DNA of 32,544 nt. Source: Desulfitobacterium chlororespirans DSM 11544 (GTDB lineage: Bacteria > Bacillota > Desulfitobacteriia > Desulfitobacteriales > Desulfitobacteriaceae). Numbering within the stretch: position 1 is the stretch's first letter; each line of letters begins with the position of its first letter. The position numbers and the translations under genes were made by a program. The notes beneath the pieces were generated by a model that saw nothing but the letters and a program-made list of their open reading frames with translations, had not been told where the DNA came from and did not search any database. The stretch spans positions 1 to 32,544 of the forward strand of contig NZ_FRDN01000005.1 in assembly GCF_900143285.1 (NCBI RefSeq). Reading direction: 5' to 3'. Below, piece after piece: positions 14,997 to 22,864 of the stretch.

Positions 14997-15569
14997 ATGA
15001 GCGCAGGGAATGTCCTCATCGTCTGTGGAAAATCTGAAGTAGCCGGCAGTATGGAAAGCACACTGATCAAAGAAGGGTATCATCCGGTAAACTGCGCTCA
15101 TTCAGCCAATGAGGCGCGGCGGCAGTTTTTTATGGTTCAGCCGGATTTAATCATCGTCAGTACCCCTCTTCCGGATGAACAAGGAATTGATTTTGTTTTT
15201 GATGCCTATGAGAAAACTTCGGCTGGAATCATTGTGATGGCGCGGCCGGAGCAGGTGTCCCATATGCAGGATGCCCTGGAATCCACAGGGGCTATGATTC
15301 TGCCGAAACCGCTCAATCGCCTTACCTTGATTCAAAGTGCCCGCTTTGCTTTGTCCGTAAGGAGTTCTATGGTCCAGTTAAGAAGTGAGCGGGATAACCT
15401 CAAGAAGCGCATGGATGAGCGTAAGATCATCGAACAAGCAAAATGGCTGCTGGTGGAAAAATTAAACATGAGTGAACCGGAGGCCTTCCGCTATATCCAG
15501 AAAAAAGCGATGGATTTGCGCCTTCCCCAACTCCAGGTAGCTGAAGATATAATTAAAGAGTATGCTTAA
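14997..15569 (+). CDS. ANTAR-domain RNA-binding antiterminator with a degenerate receiver domain
   Basis: 190 residues, ATG at 14997 with AAAGGGGGG upstream. Residues 1-115 have a CheY-like fold pattern. The acidic pair expected after beta-1 is replaced (VLIVCGKSEV), and the phospho-acceptor Asp position is Ser55 (DLIIVSTPLPDEQG); the beta-5 Lys is kept (LPKPL). A coiled-coil linker (QLRSERDNLKKRMDER) joins it to an ANTAR domain at about 130-190 with KIIEQAKWLLVEKLNMS, EAFRYIQKKAMDLRL and LQVAEDIIKEYA. ANTAR proteins bind paired hexaloops in nascent RNA and prevent terminator formation. The likely target is the leader of glnA, its operon partner. The sensing mode cannot be phosphorylation of the usual Asp. 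Confidence 0.9.
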   Translation: MSAGNVLIVCGKSEVAGSMESTLIKEGYHPVNCAHSANEARRQFFMVQPDLIIVSTPLPDEQGIDFVFDAYEKTSAGIIVMARPEQVSHMQDALESTGAMILPKPLNRLTLIQSARFALSVRSSMVQLRSERDNLKKRMDERKIIEQAKWLLVEKLNMSEPEAFRYIQKKAMDLRLPQLQVAEDIIKEYA

Positions 15570-15571
15570 AA

Positions 15572-15609
15572 GGAGAAACCCGCGTCATTAACGAGGGGTT
15601 CTCTTTTTA
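15572..15609. terminator. Bidirectional terminator between the ANTAR gene and the hydrogenase
   Basis: Arms GAGAAACCCGCG and CGAGGGGTTCTC (two mismatches or wobbles) with T5 on the plus side and CCTTTT on the minus side. It separates the converging ANTAR and hydrogenase transcripts. Confidence 0.75.
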
Positions 15610-15645
15610 TACAGTATCTGGCAGTCCTGCTGCATTGACTGCTTC

Positions 15646-17010
15646 TTACTGCTGGGCGGGGGCGGATTGGACAAATTCTTTAAGGGCCCGTTCAGCTATG
15701 GGGCGGGCAATCATGGTCCAGGGTCCATTGATGCAGCCGCCCTCACAAGCCATGCATTCCAGAAAGCCTTTATCACCGTTCTTGACATGAGTTTCCAGGG
15801 CTTTTAGGCTGTTCTGAATTCCTTCGGTCTGGTAGGTGGGGGGAGAATCCTGGCCCAGATAAGCAGTGAGCGCTGCGGCTACTCCGCCTGCTTTGGCGAA
15901 CTCCCGGGCATAAGAGCTGGGTCCGGCCAGGGTTTGCTCGGATTCTTCGGCAGGGTTGATACCTGCATAATCAAGCCAGACCATCAATTCTTCAAAGGTA
16001 AGCACGAAATCCACTTTGGCTTCAGGCCGTTTGCCTTCTTCTTTTTTTGCCACACAGGGTCCGATAAAGACGACCTTGGCTTCAGGATCTTTTTCCTTAA
16101 GGATATGAGCCACCTGAGCCATAGGGGAGAGTGTGGTGGAAATATGGCGGAATAAATCGGGTTTTTCTTTTATAACGGCACTCACATAGGCCGGGCAGCA
16201 GGAACTGGTCATGAATTCTTCGCCATGGGCCAGGCGTTCATCATATTCCCGGGCTTCCAGCTCAATGGTCCGATCGGCTCCCAGAGCAGCTTCCAAAACA
16301 TCATGGAAACCCAGCTTGAGAAGAGCCGACTTCACCTGACCTGGTGAAACTTTTCTTCCGAATTGTCCTACAAAGGCCGGTGCGATAACAGCATAGACAG
16401 TGCTGGACTGTTTGCGCAGTTCCTCAACAAGATGGATCAGCTGGGAAGATTCTGCCACGGCTCCGAAAGGGCAGCTGACAATGCACTTGCCGCAGCTGGT
16501 GCAATGGGCTTCGGCAATACTGGCAATCCGATCCTCCCGGACCGAGATGGCTTTGGTGGGGCAGCTGTCTTCACAGGGCCGCCGATATTCGATGATGGCA
16601 TGATAAGGGCAATTCCGGGCGCAAAGGCCGCACTCGACGCAACGGGTCTGGTCAATAAACGCTTTATTGTTAATAAAGAGAATGGCTTTTTTAGGACAGT
16701 TGGTGAAACAGAAATGGCCAACGCAATTTTGGCAGTGATCGGTTACACTATAGCGGTGCATTTCACACCCGTTGCAACCTTCCTTGAGAACACGCACTAC
16801 CGGACCTTCATCCGGTTCCAGAACAGCTTTTAGACGCTCTTCGATAACAGCCCGCTCTTTATGGATACAGCAACGGTAACGGGGTGTTCCGTCGGGAATA
16901 ATCAGACGGGCCAAGGTGGCGCGATCATTGCGGTCCTTGTTCTGACTGACCCAGTCCAGGGCAGATTTTAAGACTTGGCGGCGGATTTTCATAATTTCTG
17001 ATTGGGCCAT
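15646..17010 (-). CDS. [FeFe] hydrogenase, group B-like monomer
   Basis: 454 residues, ATG at 17010 with GAGGAGG 8 bases upstream. The N-terminal part (residues about 47-200) has many cysteines: YRCCIHKERAVIEERL, CNGCEMH, CQNCVGHFCFTNCP, CVECGLCARNCP, a CxxxC unit (CEDSCP) and CTSCGKCIVSCP, so several 4Fe-4S clusters. The C-terminal H-cluster domain shows L1 as TSSCCPAY, L2 as IGPCVAKKEE and L3 as ECMACEGGCINGP. The typical group A signatures (CKSPQQM, MACPGGCIGGGG) are absent, which points to group B. Group B enzymes are poorly characterised; direction (H2 making, uptake or sensing) cannot be told. No maturation genes (hydE/F/G) lie nearby. A promoter is seen at 17049-17077. Confidence 0.85.
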   Translation of the reverse strand: MAQSEIMKIRRQVLKSALDWVSQNKDRNDRATLARLIIPDGTPRYRCCIHKERAVIEERLKAVLEPDEGPVVRVLKEGCNGCEMHRYSVTDHCQNCVGHFCFTNCPKKAILFINNKAFIDQTRCVECGLCARNCPYHAIIEYRRPCEDSCPTKAISVREDRIASIAEAHCTSCGKCIVSCPFGAVAESSQLIHLVEELRKQSSTVYAVIAPAFVGQFGRKVSPGQVKSALLKLGFHDVLEAALGADRTIELEAREYDERLAHGEEFMTSSCCPAYVSAVIKEKPDLFRHISTTLSPMAQVAHILKEKDPEAKVVFIGPCVAKKEEGKRPEAKVDFVLTFEELMVWLDYAGINPAEESEQTLAGPSSYAREFAKAGGVAAALTAYLGQDSPPTYQTEGIQNSLKALETHVKNGDKGFLECMACEGGCINGPWTMIARPIAERALKEFVQSAPAQQ

Positions 17011-17048
17011 AGACGATTTCCTCCTCAGCGGTTAAGTTATTTACTCGA

Positions 17049-17077
17049 AGTGTAGCAAGAGGAGGATAGGAATTCAA
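17049..17077 (-). promoter_or_regulatory. Promoter of the hydrogenase gene
   Basis: On the minus strand TTGAAT (17077-17072), 17 bases, TACACT (17054-17049): a reasonable sigma-A promoter about 40 bases before the ATG at 17010. Confidence 0.55.
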
Positions 17078-17163
17078 TGAAGATGTGAAATGTTTAATTT
17101 GGAAGTTTATTTTATCAATAGAATATTTTCAAATAATGGTTGAAGGTATGCCCCATTTCCCTC

Positions 17164-17234
17164 ATAGAAAAAGGGTTTTGTCTAAATGATCCTCCTTCCT
17201 TTAAGGAAAGTCTGATCATCTGGGCAAAACCCTT
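17164..17234 (-). terminator. Long branched terminator after the 17279-17614 gene
   Basis: The outer arms AAGGGTTTTG and CAAAACCCTT (17225-17234 and 17171-17180 as read on the minus strand) are perfect; the inner part contains GATGATC / GATCAT and TTTCCTT / AAGGAA arms. Five T's follow on the minus strand. The remaining 17011-17163 region carries the hydrogenase promoter only. Confidence 0.7.
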
Positions 17235-17278
17235 GGCTTACTGGATAGCATTTCGGGACTGTTCAATAGCTTTTATAC

Positions 17279-17614
17279 CTATTCCTGCTGGTTCTTTCTG
17301 GTTTCGAGAATTTCTTTAATGGCCAGATTGGAAGCATCAAAACGAACAGAAGCGTCCGTATCCAAGGGAACAATCTGCTTTTCTTCAATACATTTTTCGC
17401 AGGCCATCATAGTATATCCTGGTTCATAATTATCCGCAAGCTTACCCTCGGGATAATAAGGAATTTGGTGGACTTCCCAGGCCAGGCAGGTTTCCCCGCA
17501 TACATCACAGGCTAATTCAGTGCGCAGCATGTCGGTTCCCTGGCCCTTCATCATAAGACCAATAGTGTATTTTACCACAAGGTTATTTTTGAGATCGCCA
17601 AGACTTTTTGACAT
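17279..17614 (-). CDS. Small Cys-pair (zinc-ribbon-like) protein, unknown
   Basis: 111 residues, ATG at 17614 with GAGGAGG about 8 bases upstream. Two CxxC pairs (ACDVCGETC around residue 38 and ACEKCIEEKQ around residue 71) suggest a structural zinc or metal site. The first 25 residues (GDLKNNLVVKYTIGLMMKG) are mildly hydrophobic. I do not recognise the family. It is monocistronic by appearance, with its own terminator and a TATAAT box about 35 bases upstream (17655-17650), and lies between the hydrogenase and bioY without an obvious link to either. Confidence 0.7.
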   Translation of the reverse strand: MSKSLGDLKNNLVVKYTIGLMMKGQGTDMLRTELACDVCGETCLAWEVHQIPYYPEGKLADNYEPGYTMMACEKCIEEKQIVPLDTDASVRFDASNLAIKEILETRKNQQE

Positions 17615-17649
17615 TAAGTACTCCTCCTCTGATCATCGTCACTGTTTTT

Positions 17650-17713
17650 ATTATACAGCATTTATATTGGAGATTCATCTGCCCCCTGCTTCAAATCAGC
17701 TTTAAAGCAGGGG
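17650..17713 (-). promoter_or_regulatory. -10 box and upstream inverted repeat before the 17279-17614 gene
   Basis: TATAAT lies at 17655-17650 on the minus strand; no convincing -35 is 17 bases upstream of it. Just further upstream is a perfect 9-bp inverted repeat, CCCCTGCTT / AAGCAGGGG, at 17683-17691 and 17705-17713. The repeat may be an activator or repressor site, or the end of the bioY transcript although no T-run follows. Confidence 0.4.
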
Positions 17714-17824
17714 TTAGCTATATAAAATATAATTCTCATAGGGATAAGTTTTTCCTATTGTGATGTATTGACAGTGACGGGACTGGGCAGACCGATTCAG
17801 TGTATTTTATTCATACCGGATAGC

Positions 17825-18373
17825 CTAGAGGCCGCTTGAGCGCTGACGCTTGATAAGCTGGTTACCCACCCAGGCGGCTATTCCGCCTTTGATCAGATCG
17901 CCGGCGATGAAGGGAAGGAAGCCCATAGAGATGACCAGAGCCATAGTGGTGGATTGCTGAAGGACAAAATGCATGACCAGATAAAAATAGGTTAAGCCAA
18001 TGAGATATAAGACGATAATGCCGCCCAGAACGGCCAGTAGAGCGGATAGCAGACTTTGCCGGTTATAGAGTTTACCCACCACATATGCGGCGGCGATATC
18101 CCCCAGCAGGTAGCCGAAGGAAGGCTTTAACACATAGCCGATGCCGCCGAAAGGAGCGCTGGCAAAGACAGGTAAACCGAGTAAACCGAGAAATACATAG
18201 ACGATGACGGCTAAGCTTCCGTATTTGGGTCCCAGGATAAGGCCGGTTAAAAAAACAAAGATAGGGAGAACGCTAAATGGAACCAAGGCTGGGGAAGCCC
18301 AGCGCATGATCATACCGGCTAAACATAAAAGAGCAGCCATGGCCGCAGTCTTGGCTAAATGTTGGGCATTCAT
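17825..18373 (-). CDS. bioY: Biotin transporter substrate-binding subunit BioY
   Basis: 182 residues, ATG at 18373. Six hydrophobic segments in the ECF S-component pattern, with BioY hallmarks FGGIGYVLKPSFGYLLGDI and GLPVFASAPFGG, and the N-terminal AAMAALLCLAGMI type helix used for docking to EcfT. It binds biotin in the membrane and delivers it with an ECF module. The genes for such a module, a double ATPase and EcfT, diverge from it 172 bases away, and a BirA-type operator sits between them. Length is normal for BioY. Confidence 0.93.
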   Translation of the reverse strand: MNAQHLAKTAAMAALLCLAGMIMRWASPALVPFSVLPIFVFLTGLILGPKYGSLAVIVYVFLGLLGLPVFASAPFGGIGYVLKPSFGYLLGDIAAAYVVGKLYNRQSLLSALLAVLGGIIVLYLIGLTYFYLVMHFVLQQSTTMALVISMGFLPFIAGDLIKGGIAAWVGNQLIKRQRSSGL

Positions 18374-18399
18374 GGGGCACCATCCTTTCCAGAAAGATA

Positions 18400-18430
18400 T
18401 GTAAACTTGGTTGATGAATTTAAGTTTACA
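18400..18430. promoter_or_regulatory. BirA-type biotin operator
   Basis: Perfect inverted repeat TGTAAACTT (18400-18408) and AAGTTTACA (18422-18430), 13 bases apart. The TGTAAAC / GTTTACA cores with a 17-base gap are close to the known BirA box (TTGTAAAC...GTTTACAA). It lies between divergent bioY and the ECF operon and probably lets biotinyl-BirA repress both. An uncertain -10-like TATGAT follows at 18432-18437. Confidence 0.7.
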
Positions 18431-18545
18431 ATATGATATGATAACTTACAAGAGATTTTTTGCGCAGATGGGATTGCCATGCCTTAGGGCAGAGTCACTA
18501 TCGATAAATATTGGATAGGGGCAGATAGATAGGGAGTATGCAACT

Positions 18546-20087
18546 ATGATGAAATCACTGGAGGGGAAAGCCATCAGCTTGGGCATGATTCAGGAGATTG
18601 ACTTTTCACTCCACCAAGGGGAAGTTATTGCCTTAATGGGGCCCAATGGAGCAGGTAAGTCCACCTTGGCCCGGCTTCTGGCTGGCTTGAATGAACCCAC
18701 TTCAGGGAAGCTTAACTTTCTTGAGGATGGACAGGAAATTCCCTGGACAAGGGTCCGGCGCTGGCAGGAGATTGGCATCATCGGTCAACATCCGCGGCGG
18801 CAGACCATCGGAGCAACGGTTGGGGAAGAGCTGGGCTTTGGACTTTTGAATCTGGGATATGGAGTAAAGAAGGTCCAGGAAATGGTCAGGGAACTGGCTT
18901 ATCGGATGGGTCTTGAGGGTAAACTCAATCAATCCCCCGCCACCCTTTCGGGGGGAGAGCGGCAGCGCCTGGTACTGGGTGCCGTCCTTGCTCTTAATCC
19001 GGCTTTTCTTTTGCTGGATGAGGCTTTAAGCATGTTGGATAAACGGGCTCAGGAGGCTTGCCTGGAACTGTTGGAAGAAAAAGGGAAGCACATGGGGCAG
19101 CTTTGGATTACACACGATCCGCTGTTAGCGGAAAAAGCGGACCGCCTCTGGGTCATGAAGGAAGGGAAGCTGTTGACACTGGGAAGGCCGCATACGGCGC
19201 TCCGGGATGACGAGTTCTGCCAGGAGTACGGAATTCGTGCTCCTTATTCGCCAAGTTATTCTCCGGGCTATGCTTCAGTTCGGGAGAAGATAGGAGAGAA
19301 GTATCAAAGAGTGCAGAACTTAAGGTATCCCGAGGGGTTCTCCGCAGCCGCCGGGTCGGAGGCGGAAAGCTTCTTCCTCCATGAAGATGAAAGGAAGGAT
19401 ACTTTAGAGTGGCGGGAAGCAGAGTATGGTCAACGGCTGCAACTTACTGAAAAAATCAAAGAGGGATGTTTTTTGGCTGTCTTAGGTCCTTCCGGAGCAG
19501 GAAAATCCACTCTGCTGGAAAGTGCCGTCGGGCTCATTTATCCTTCCCAGGGGAAGTTTTTGGCCTTTGGTCAAGAAGTGACACGCCAAGCAACACAGCG
19601 GCAGAAAGCCCGCCTCCTCCTGCAAGAGCCTGGAGAATATATCATTGGCGGTACGGTTTATGATGAAGTGTTTTATCTTCAGAATAAAAAGGAGAGGAAA
19701 GCCGGTGTTCAGCGCAACATAGAATATCTGCAAGTCTTCGGAATACCTCAGGAAAAAGCCTTGGCCTACCCGGAATATTTAAGCGGTGGGGAGCGGCAAC
19801 GGGTGGCTTTAGCCGCAGCACTGGAATCTTTACCGGAAATTCTTTTGCTGGATGAACCCTTGTTGGGTTTGGACTTGACGGGTAGGAGCATGATGCTGGA
19901 ACTTTTGCAGGAGTTGAAAGGCAGAATGACCATCCTGTACATCACCCATGACTGGTCGGAGGTCCGTGAACTGGCGGATGAAGTGTGGCTGGTGGAAAAA
20001 GGGCAGATTACCTTTAAGCGCCGGAGCAAAGATGGGGCTATAGAAATCGATGATCAGCAGCTTAAGGAGGCAGGGGTCCATTGTTAG
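18546..20087 (+). CDS. Fused double ATPase of an ECF transporter (EcfA-EcfA)
   Basis: 513 residues from an ATG at 18546 (a second ATG follows directly). Two complete ABC ATPases in one chain. Domain 1: Walker A GPNGAGKST at 32-40, signature LSGGERQRLVLGAVLALNP, Walker B FLLLDEALSMLD, switch His in WITHD. Domain 2 from about residue 290: Walker A GPSGAGKST, signature LSGGERQRVALAAALE, Walker B ILLLDEPLLGLD, switch His in YITHD. Most ECF modules use two separate ATPases (EcfA1, EcfA2), so this is a natural fusion. The first domain begins only about 30 residues before its Walker A. It powers EcfT, whose start overlaps its last 7 bases, and by context serves BioY. Confidence 0.92.
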   Translation: MMKSLEGKAISLGMIQEIDFSLHQGEVIALMGPNGAGKSTLARLLAGLNEPTSGKLNFLEDGQEIPWTRVRRWQEIGIIGQHPRRQTIGATVGEELGFGLLNLGYGVKKVQEMVRELAYRMGLEGKLNQSPATLSGGERQRLVLGAVLALNPAFLLLDEALSMLDKRAQEACLELLEEKGKHMGQLWITHDPLLAEKADRLWVMKEGKLLTLGRPHTALRDDEFCQEYGIRAPYSPSYSPGYASVREKIGEKYQRVQNLRYPEGFSAAAGSEAESFFLHEDERKDTLEWREAEYGQRLQLTEKIKEGCFLAVLGPSGAGKSTLLESAVGLIYPSQGKFLAFGQEVTRQATQRQKARLLLQEPGEYIIGGTVYDEVFYLQNKKERKAGVQRNIEYLQVFGIPQEKALAYPEYLSGGERQRVALAAALESLPEILLLDEPLLGLDLTGRSMMLELLQELKGRMTILYITHDWSEVRELADEVWLVEKGQITFKRRSKDGAIEIDDQQLKEAGVHC

Positions 20088-20854
20088 AAAGAGGACTGTA
20101 TCACCCTGGTGAAAGCACATTGCATCAACTCGATCCACGACTGAAAATCGGGAGTCTTGTTATTCTGGGGTTGTTAATGACTACAGTGAACTGGGGAGGG
20201 TTGCTCTGCCTGACCGGGGGGCTTCTTATCATGCTTGGTTACAGCCCTTTGCCCATTAAGGCCTTTCAATCCGTCATTAAGGCAGGAGTTGTGTTAGGGC
20301 TTTTCTATACTTTAATTATGGGCTGGCATTGGGAAGAGGGGTGGTTTTTCTGGAAAGGGTACTGGTCCATGGCGGGAATGCTTCAGGGACTGATGATGAG
20401 CTGGCGGATCCTGCTGGTTTTTCTCTTGACCCGAATGTTTTCTGCCTTTACCTTGCCCTCAGAACAAGGGATAGGAATCGCTTTCTTTCTGGCGCCATTT
20501 TATCGTATAACTCCTAAGGCGGCTGATTTTGCCCTCTTAATTACGCTGACTTTGCGCTTTATCCCTTTATTGCTGGAGGAGGCTGCTTTGCTTTATAAAG
20601 CCCGTCTGGCTAAGGGGAATTTGACTGGGCAATGGATCGGGAAGATCAAGGATCTAGCGGCCCTTTTACTCCCCTTGTTGCGCATTGCTTTGCGCCGGGC
20701 CGAAGAACTGGCGGAAAATCTCGTGGCCCGAGGCTATGTTTCCGGCAGTTACCGGGTCCTGGGAACCAAGGAATGGGAGAGCAAGGATAGCTGGGGAGTT
20801 GTAATCCTAGCCCTATGGAGTATTGGGGCTTTAATTATTGAATTTGTATTATAG
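20081..20854 (+). CDS. ecfT: ECF transporter transmembrane subunit EcfT
   Basis: 257 residues from a TTG at 20081 (AAGGAGG at 20064-20070). Overlaps the ATPase gene by 7 bases, so translation is coupled. Starts GLYHPGESTLHQLDPRLKIG, typical of EcfT (HxLDPRxK). Four to six membrane helices follow. The coupling-helix motifs with A-R-G are visible in LLYKARLAKG and AENLVARGYVSGSY near the C-terminus; these bind the ATPases. Together with the double ATPase and BioY it would form a group I biotin transporter. The gap 20855-21008 shows no gene. Confidence 0.92.
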   Translation: MLERGLYHPGESTLHQLDPRLKIGSLVILGLLMTTVNWGGLLCLTGGLLIMLGYSPLPIKAFQSVIKAGVVLGLFYTLIMGWHWEEGWFFWKGYWSMAGMLQGLMMSWRILLVFLLTRMFSAFTLPSEQGIGIAFFLAPFYRITPKAADFALLITLTLRFIPLLLEEAALLYKARLAKGNLTGQWIGKIKDLAALLLPLLRIALRRAEELAENLVARGYVSGSYRVLGTKEWESKDSWGVVILALWSIGALIIEFVL

Positions 20855-21008
20855 ACCATGATAAGGGGTTCGGGTTCGGGTGCCCACTGGTAACCTCCGC
20901 TATTTTCCGTTATGATAGTGTATAGGAGTTATGTAGATCTTTTCCGAAACCAGGAAGCCGATTAACTTAGGGCCGGTCAGCCCAATTGAGCAATGAGGAG
21001 CAGAGAGA

Positions 21009-21809
21009 ATGAAATTAATTCGAGCAGGGGTCTTTATTCTAATGGCAGCTTTGATTTTAAGCGGTTGCGCCAGTCAAAACTATCCTGAGAATGTGGTTGC
21101 TGTTGTCAATGGCGAAACGATTACCCAAGAAGATATTGATGAAGCGATTAATGAAGGGAAACTGCAAATTGATGTAACTGAAGCTTTGCAGTTGCTTAAT
21201 GAAGAAAACAGTATGTCCCAAAGAGAAACCATGCTCCAAGCCTTTGGAGTTGATGAGGGAAATATGACATCAGGCCAGAAAAGGTTCTTTGAGGGTATTG
21301 AACGATCATCTGCTAAGATACCGACTGAAAATGATGCCCTGAACAGTCTGCTTGTGGAGGAAGTACTTTATCAGGAAGCAGTCAAACAAGGACATGAGGC
21401 ATCCATCGATAGAGTCAAACAGATCCTGGAAGAAAGCAAAAGGATAAACTTGGAGGCCATGTCCCAGGACGAGGAGGCCCTAAAAGAATATAATGAGTAT
21501 GTGGAAAAAACCGCCTCAATTTATCATCAATATGGGTTTACTTCCGAAGAGGACTATTTAAACAAGCGCATGGATAAAACGGCTCGAGCTATGGCCATCA
21601 ATACGATGAACTATGAGTTCGACAAAGTTATGGCCGATAAGCTTCCCGGTGTTGATTCTTCTCAGATAGAGCGAGGGAATGCCTGGGAAGATTATGGGGA
21701 ATATCTTTTGAGCAAAGCTAAGGTTAAAATCCTTAAGCCGGAGTATCAAATCCAGCATTACGGAGAATCATGGAGTCATGGCCAGCTGAATCTCAAAGCA
21801 AAACCATGA
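21009..21809 (+). CDS. SurA/PrsA N-domain-like lipoprotein
   Basis: 266 residues, ATG at 21009 with GAGGAG upstream. Signal peptide with lipobox LILSGC at residues about 15-20, so a surface lipoprotein. After it comes ENVVAVVNGETITQEDIDEAI, the start of a SurA N-terminal domain ('VNGE.IT..D.'), followed by a long helical region with the typical NSLLVEEVLYQEAVKQG. No parvulin (PPIase) domain is visible, so it has the chaperone part only. It may assist folding of exported proteins; the client is unknown. The C-terminus LSKAKVKILKPEYQI also fits SurA-N proteins. Confidence 0.8.
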   Translation: MKLIRAGVFILMAALILSGCASQNYPENVVAVVNGETITQEDIDEAINEGKLQIDVTEALQLLNEENSMSQRETMLQAFGVDEGNMTSGQKRFFEGIERSSAKIPTENDALNSLLVEEVLYQEAVKQGHEASIDRVKQILEESKRINLEAMSQDEEALKEYNEYVEKTASIYHQYGFTSEEDYLNKRMDKTARAMAINTMNYEFDKVMADKLPGVDSSQIERGNAWEDYGEYLLSKAKVKILKPEYQIQHYGESWSHGQLNLKAKP

Positions 21810-21837
21810 TGGCCTTGTAAATCAGGGAGAGTGCACT

Positions 21838-22425
21838 ATGTCTACAGATCAAAAACCCGATGAAAATAACCTGCGCTATACCTATAAAGACTATCTGACC
21901 TGGGCCAAGGCTCAACCTGGTGAAATCCTCAACGGAGTACCCTATGGCAGAAGCCCGGCCCCTCCCAGCCACTATCTGGAGGTATTGGGTGAGCTGTACA
22001 TGGCGTTTGCTCTCTATCTGAGGGAAAAACCGGGGAAAGTATTTCTTTTTCCCTTTGCTGTCCGGCTGCCTGTAGATGCTGATCAAAAAGATGAGGATAT
22101 TCCCACCGTCGTCCAACCGGATCTTACAGTGGTCTGTGATCTAGCGAAAGTGGATAAGGGAGGGTGTAAGGGAGCCCCGGATCTGATCATCGAGATATTG
22201 GCTGAAGACACCATGCATAGGGATTTGTATTTAAAGCTGCGCCTCTATGAAAAGGCAGGAGTTCCCGAATACTGGGTGGTTCATCCTAAAGATCGGACAG
22301 TCCTCGTTTTTCAATTGGAAGAAGGGGCCTATGCTGCTCCCCAATTTTATAGGGCTTCTGATCAAGCTCCTGTGGGGTTGTTCCCGGATTTGATCATTTC
22401 TCTTGCTGAGATTTTCCGCGGATAG
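21838..22425 (+). CDS. Uma2-family (restriction endonuclease-like fold) protein
   Basis: 195 residues, ATG at 21838 with GGGAG upstream. Family signature of Uma2 (DUF820): a YTYKDYLTW start, then VVQPDLTVV with the Asp and GAPDLIIEILAED with the Glu of a PD-(D/E)xK-like active site, and LYEKAGVPEYWVVHPKDRTV at the end. Cyanobacteria carry many copies; single copies are scattered in Firmicutes. Substrate and role are unknown; the nuclease activity is predicted from fold only. It starts 28 bases after the lipoprotein gene. Confidence 0.85.
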   Translation: MSTDQKPDENNLRYTYKDYLTWAKAQPGEILNGVPYGRSPAPPSHYLEVLGELYMAFALYLREKPGKVFLFPFAVRLPVDADQKDEDIPTVVQPDLTVVCDLAKVDKGGCKGAPDLIIEILAEDTMHRDLYLKLRLYEKAGVPEYWVVHPKDRTVLVFQLEEGAYAAPQFYRASDQAPVGLFPDLIISLAEIFRG

Positions 22426-22471
22426 CATGGACACAGGTAGACAATATCATTATTTTGCGCTAATATTATGT

Positions 22472-22494
22472 TATGCGATATATCGTATCGCATA
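22472..22494. promoter_or_regulatory. Palindromic operator for the padR operon
   Basis: Perfect inverted repeat TATGCGATA (22472-22480) and TATCGCATA (22486-22494) with a 5-base gap, 58 bases before the padR start. A weak TTGCGC ... TATATC promoter overlaps it. The placement suggests autorepression by the PadR protein. Confidence 0.65.
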
Positions 22495-22552
22495 GTATAG
22501 CGGACAATAGCAGGGTGAGATTTAGTTTGCAAATAATGAGGTGGGTGAGCCT

Positions 22553-22864
22553 ATGCCTTATGCCGGCGGTCCGATGACGGAAGCAATGTATTATATCCTT
22601 TTAGCCTTAATGCAGCCCAACCATGGCTACCAACTTATGGCAGCTATCGATCAGGTATCCGGAGGGCGGGTAAAGATGGGCCCGGGAACCTTATATGGGG
22701 TGCTTACCAGGATGCAAAAGGAAGAGCTGATTAAAATTGTTCATGATGATGGGCGCAGAAAAACTTACGCCATCACGGAAGAAGGCCAAAAAGCCTTAGT
22801 GGCTGAATACCAAAGGCTGCAGGCCATGATTGAGGATGGACGTATGCTGAAGGAGGGGGAGTAG
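22553..22864 (+). CDS. PadR-family transcriptional repressor
   Basis: 103 residues from an ATG at 22553 (GAGGTG 8 bases upstream; the GTG at 22541 is part of that site). Winged-helix PadR features: MTEAMYYILLALMQPNHGYQ, VKMGPGTLYGVLTRMQKEEL and DGRRKTYAITEEGQKAL, with a short C-terminal dimer helix. Small PadR-s1 type. The stop is immediately followed by the ATG of the DUF2812 gene (TAGATG), the usual PadR/DUF2812 operon. The ligand is unknown. Confidence 0.92.
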   Translation: MPYAGGPMTEAMYYILLALMQPNHGYQLMAAIDQVSGGRVKMGPGTLYGVLTRMQKEELIKIVHDDGRRKTYAITEEGQKALVAEYQRLQAMIEDGRMLKEGE

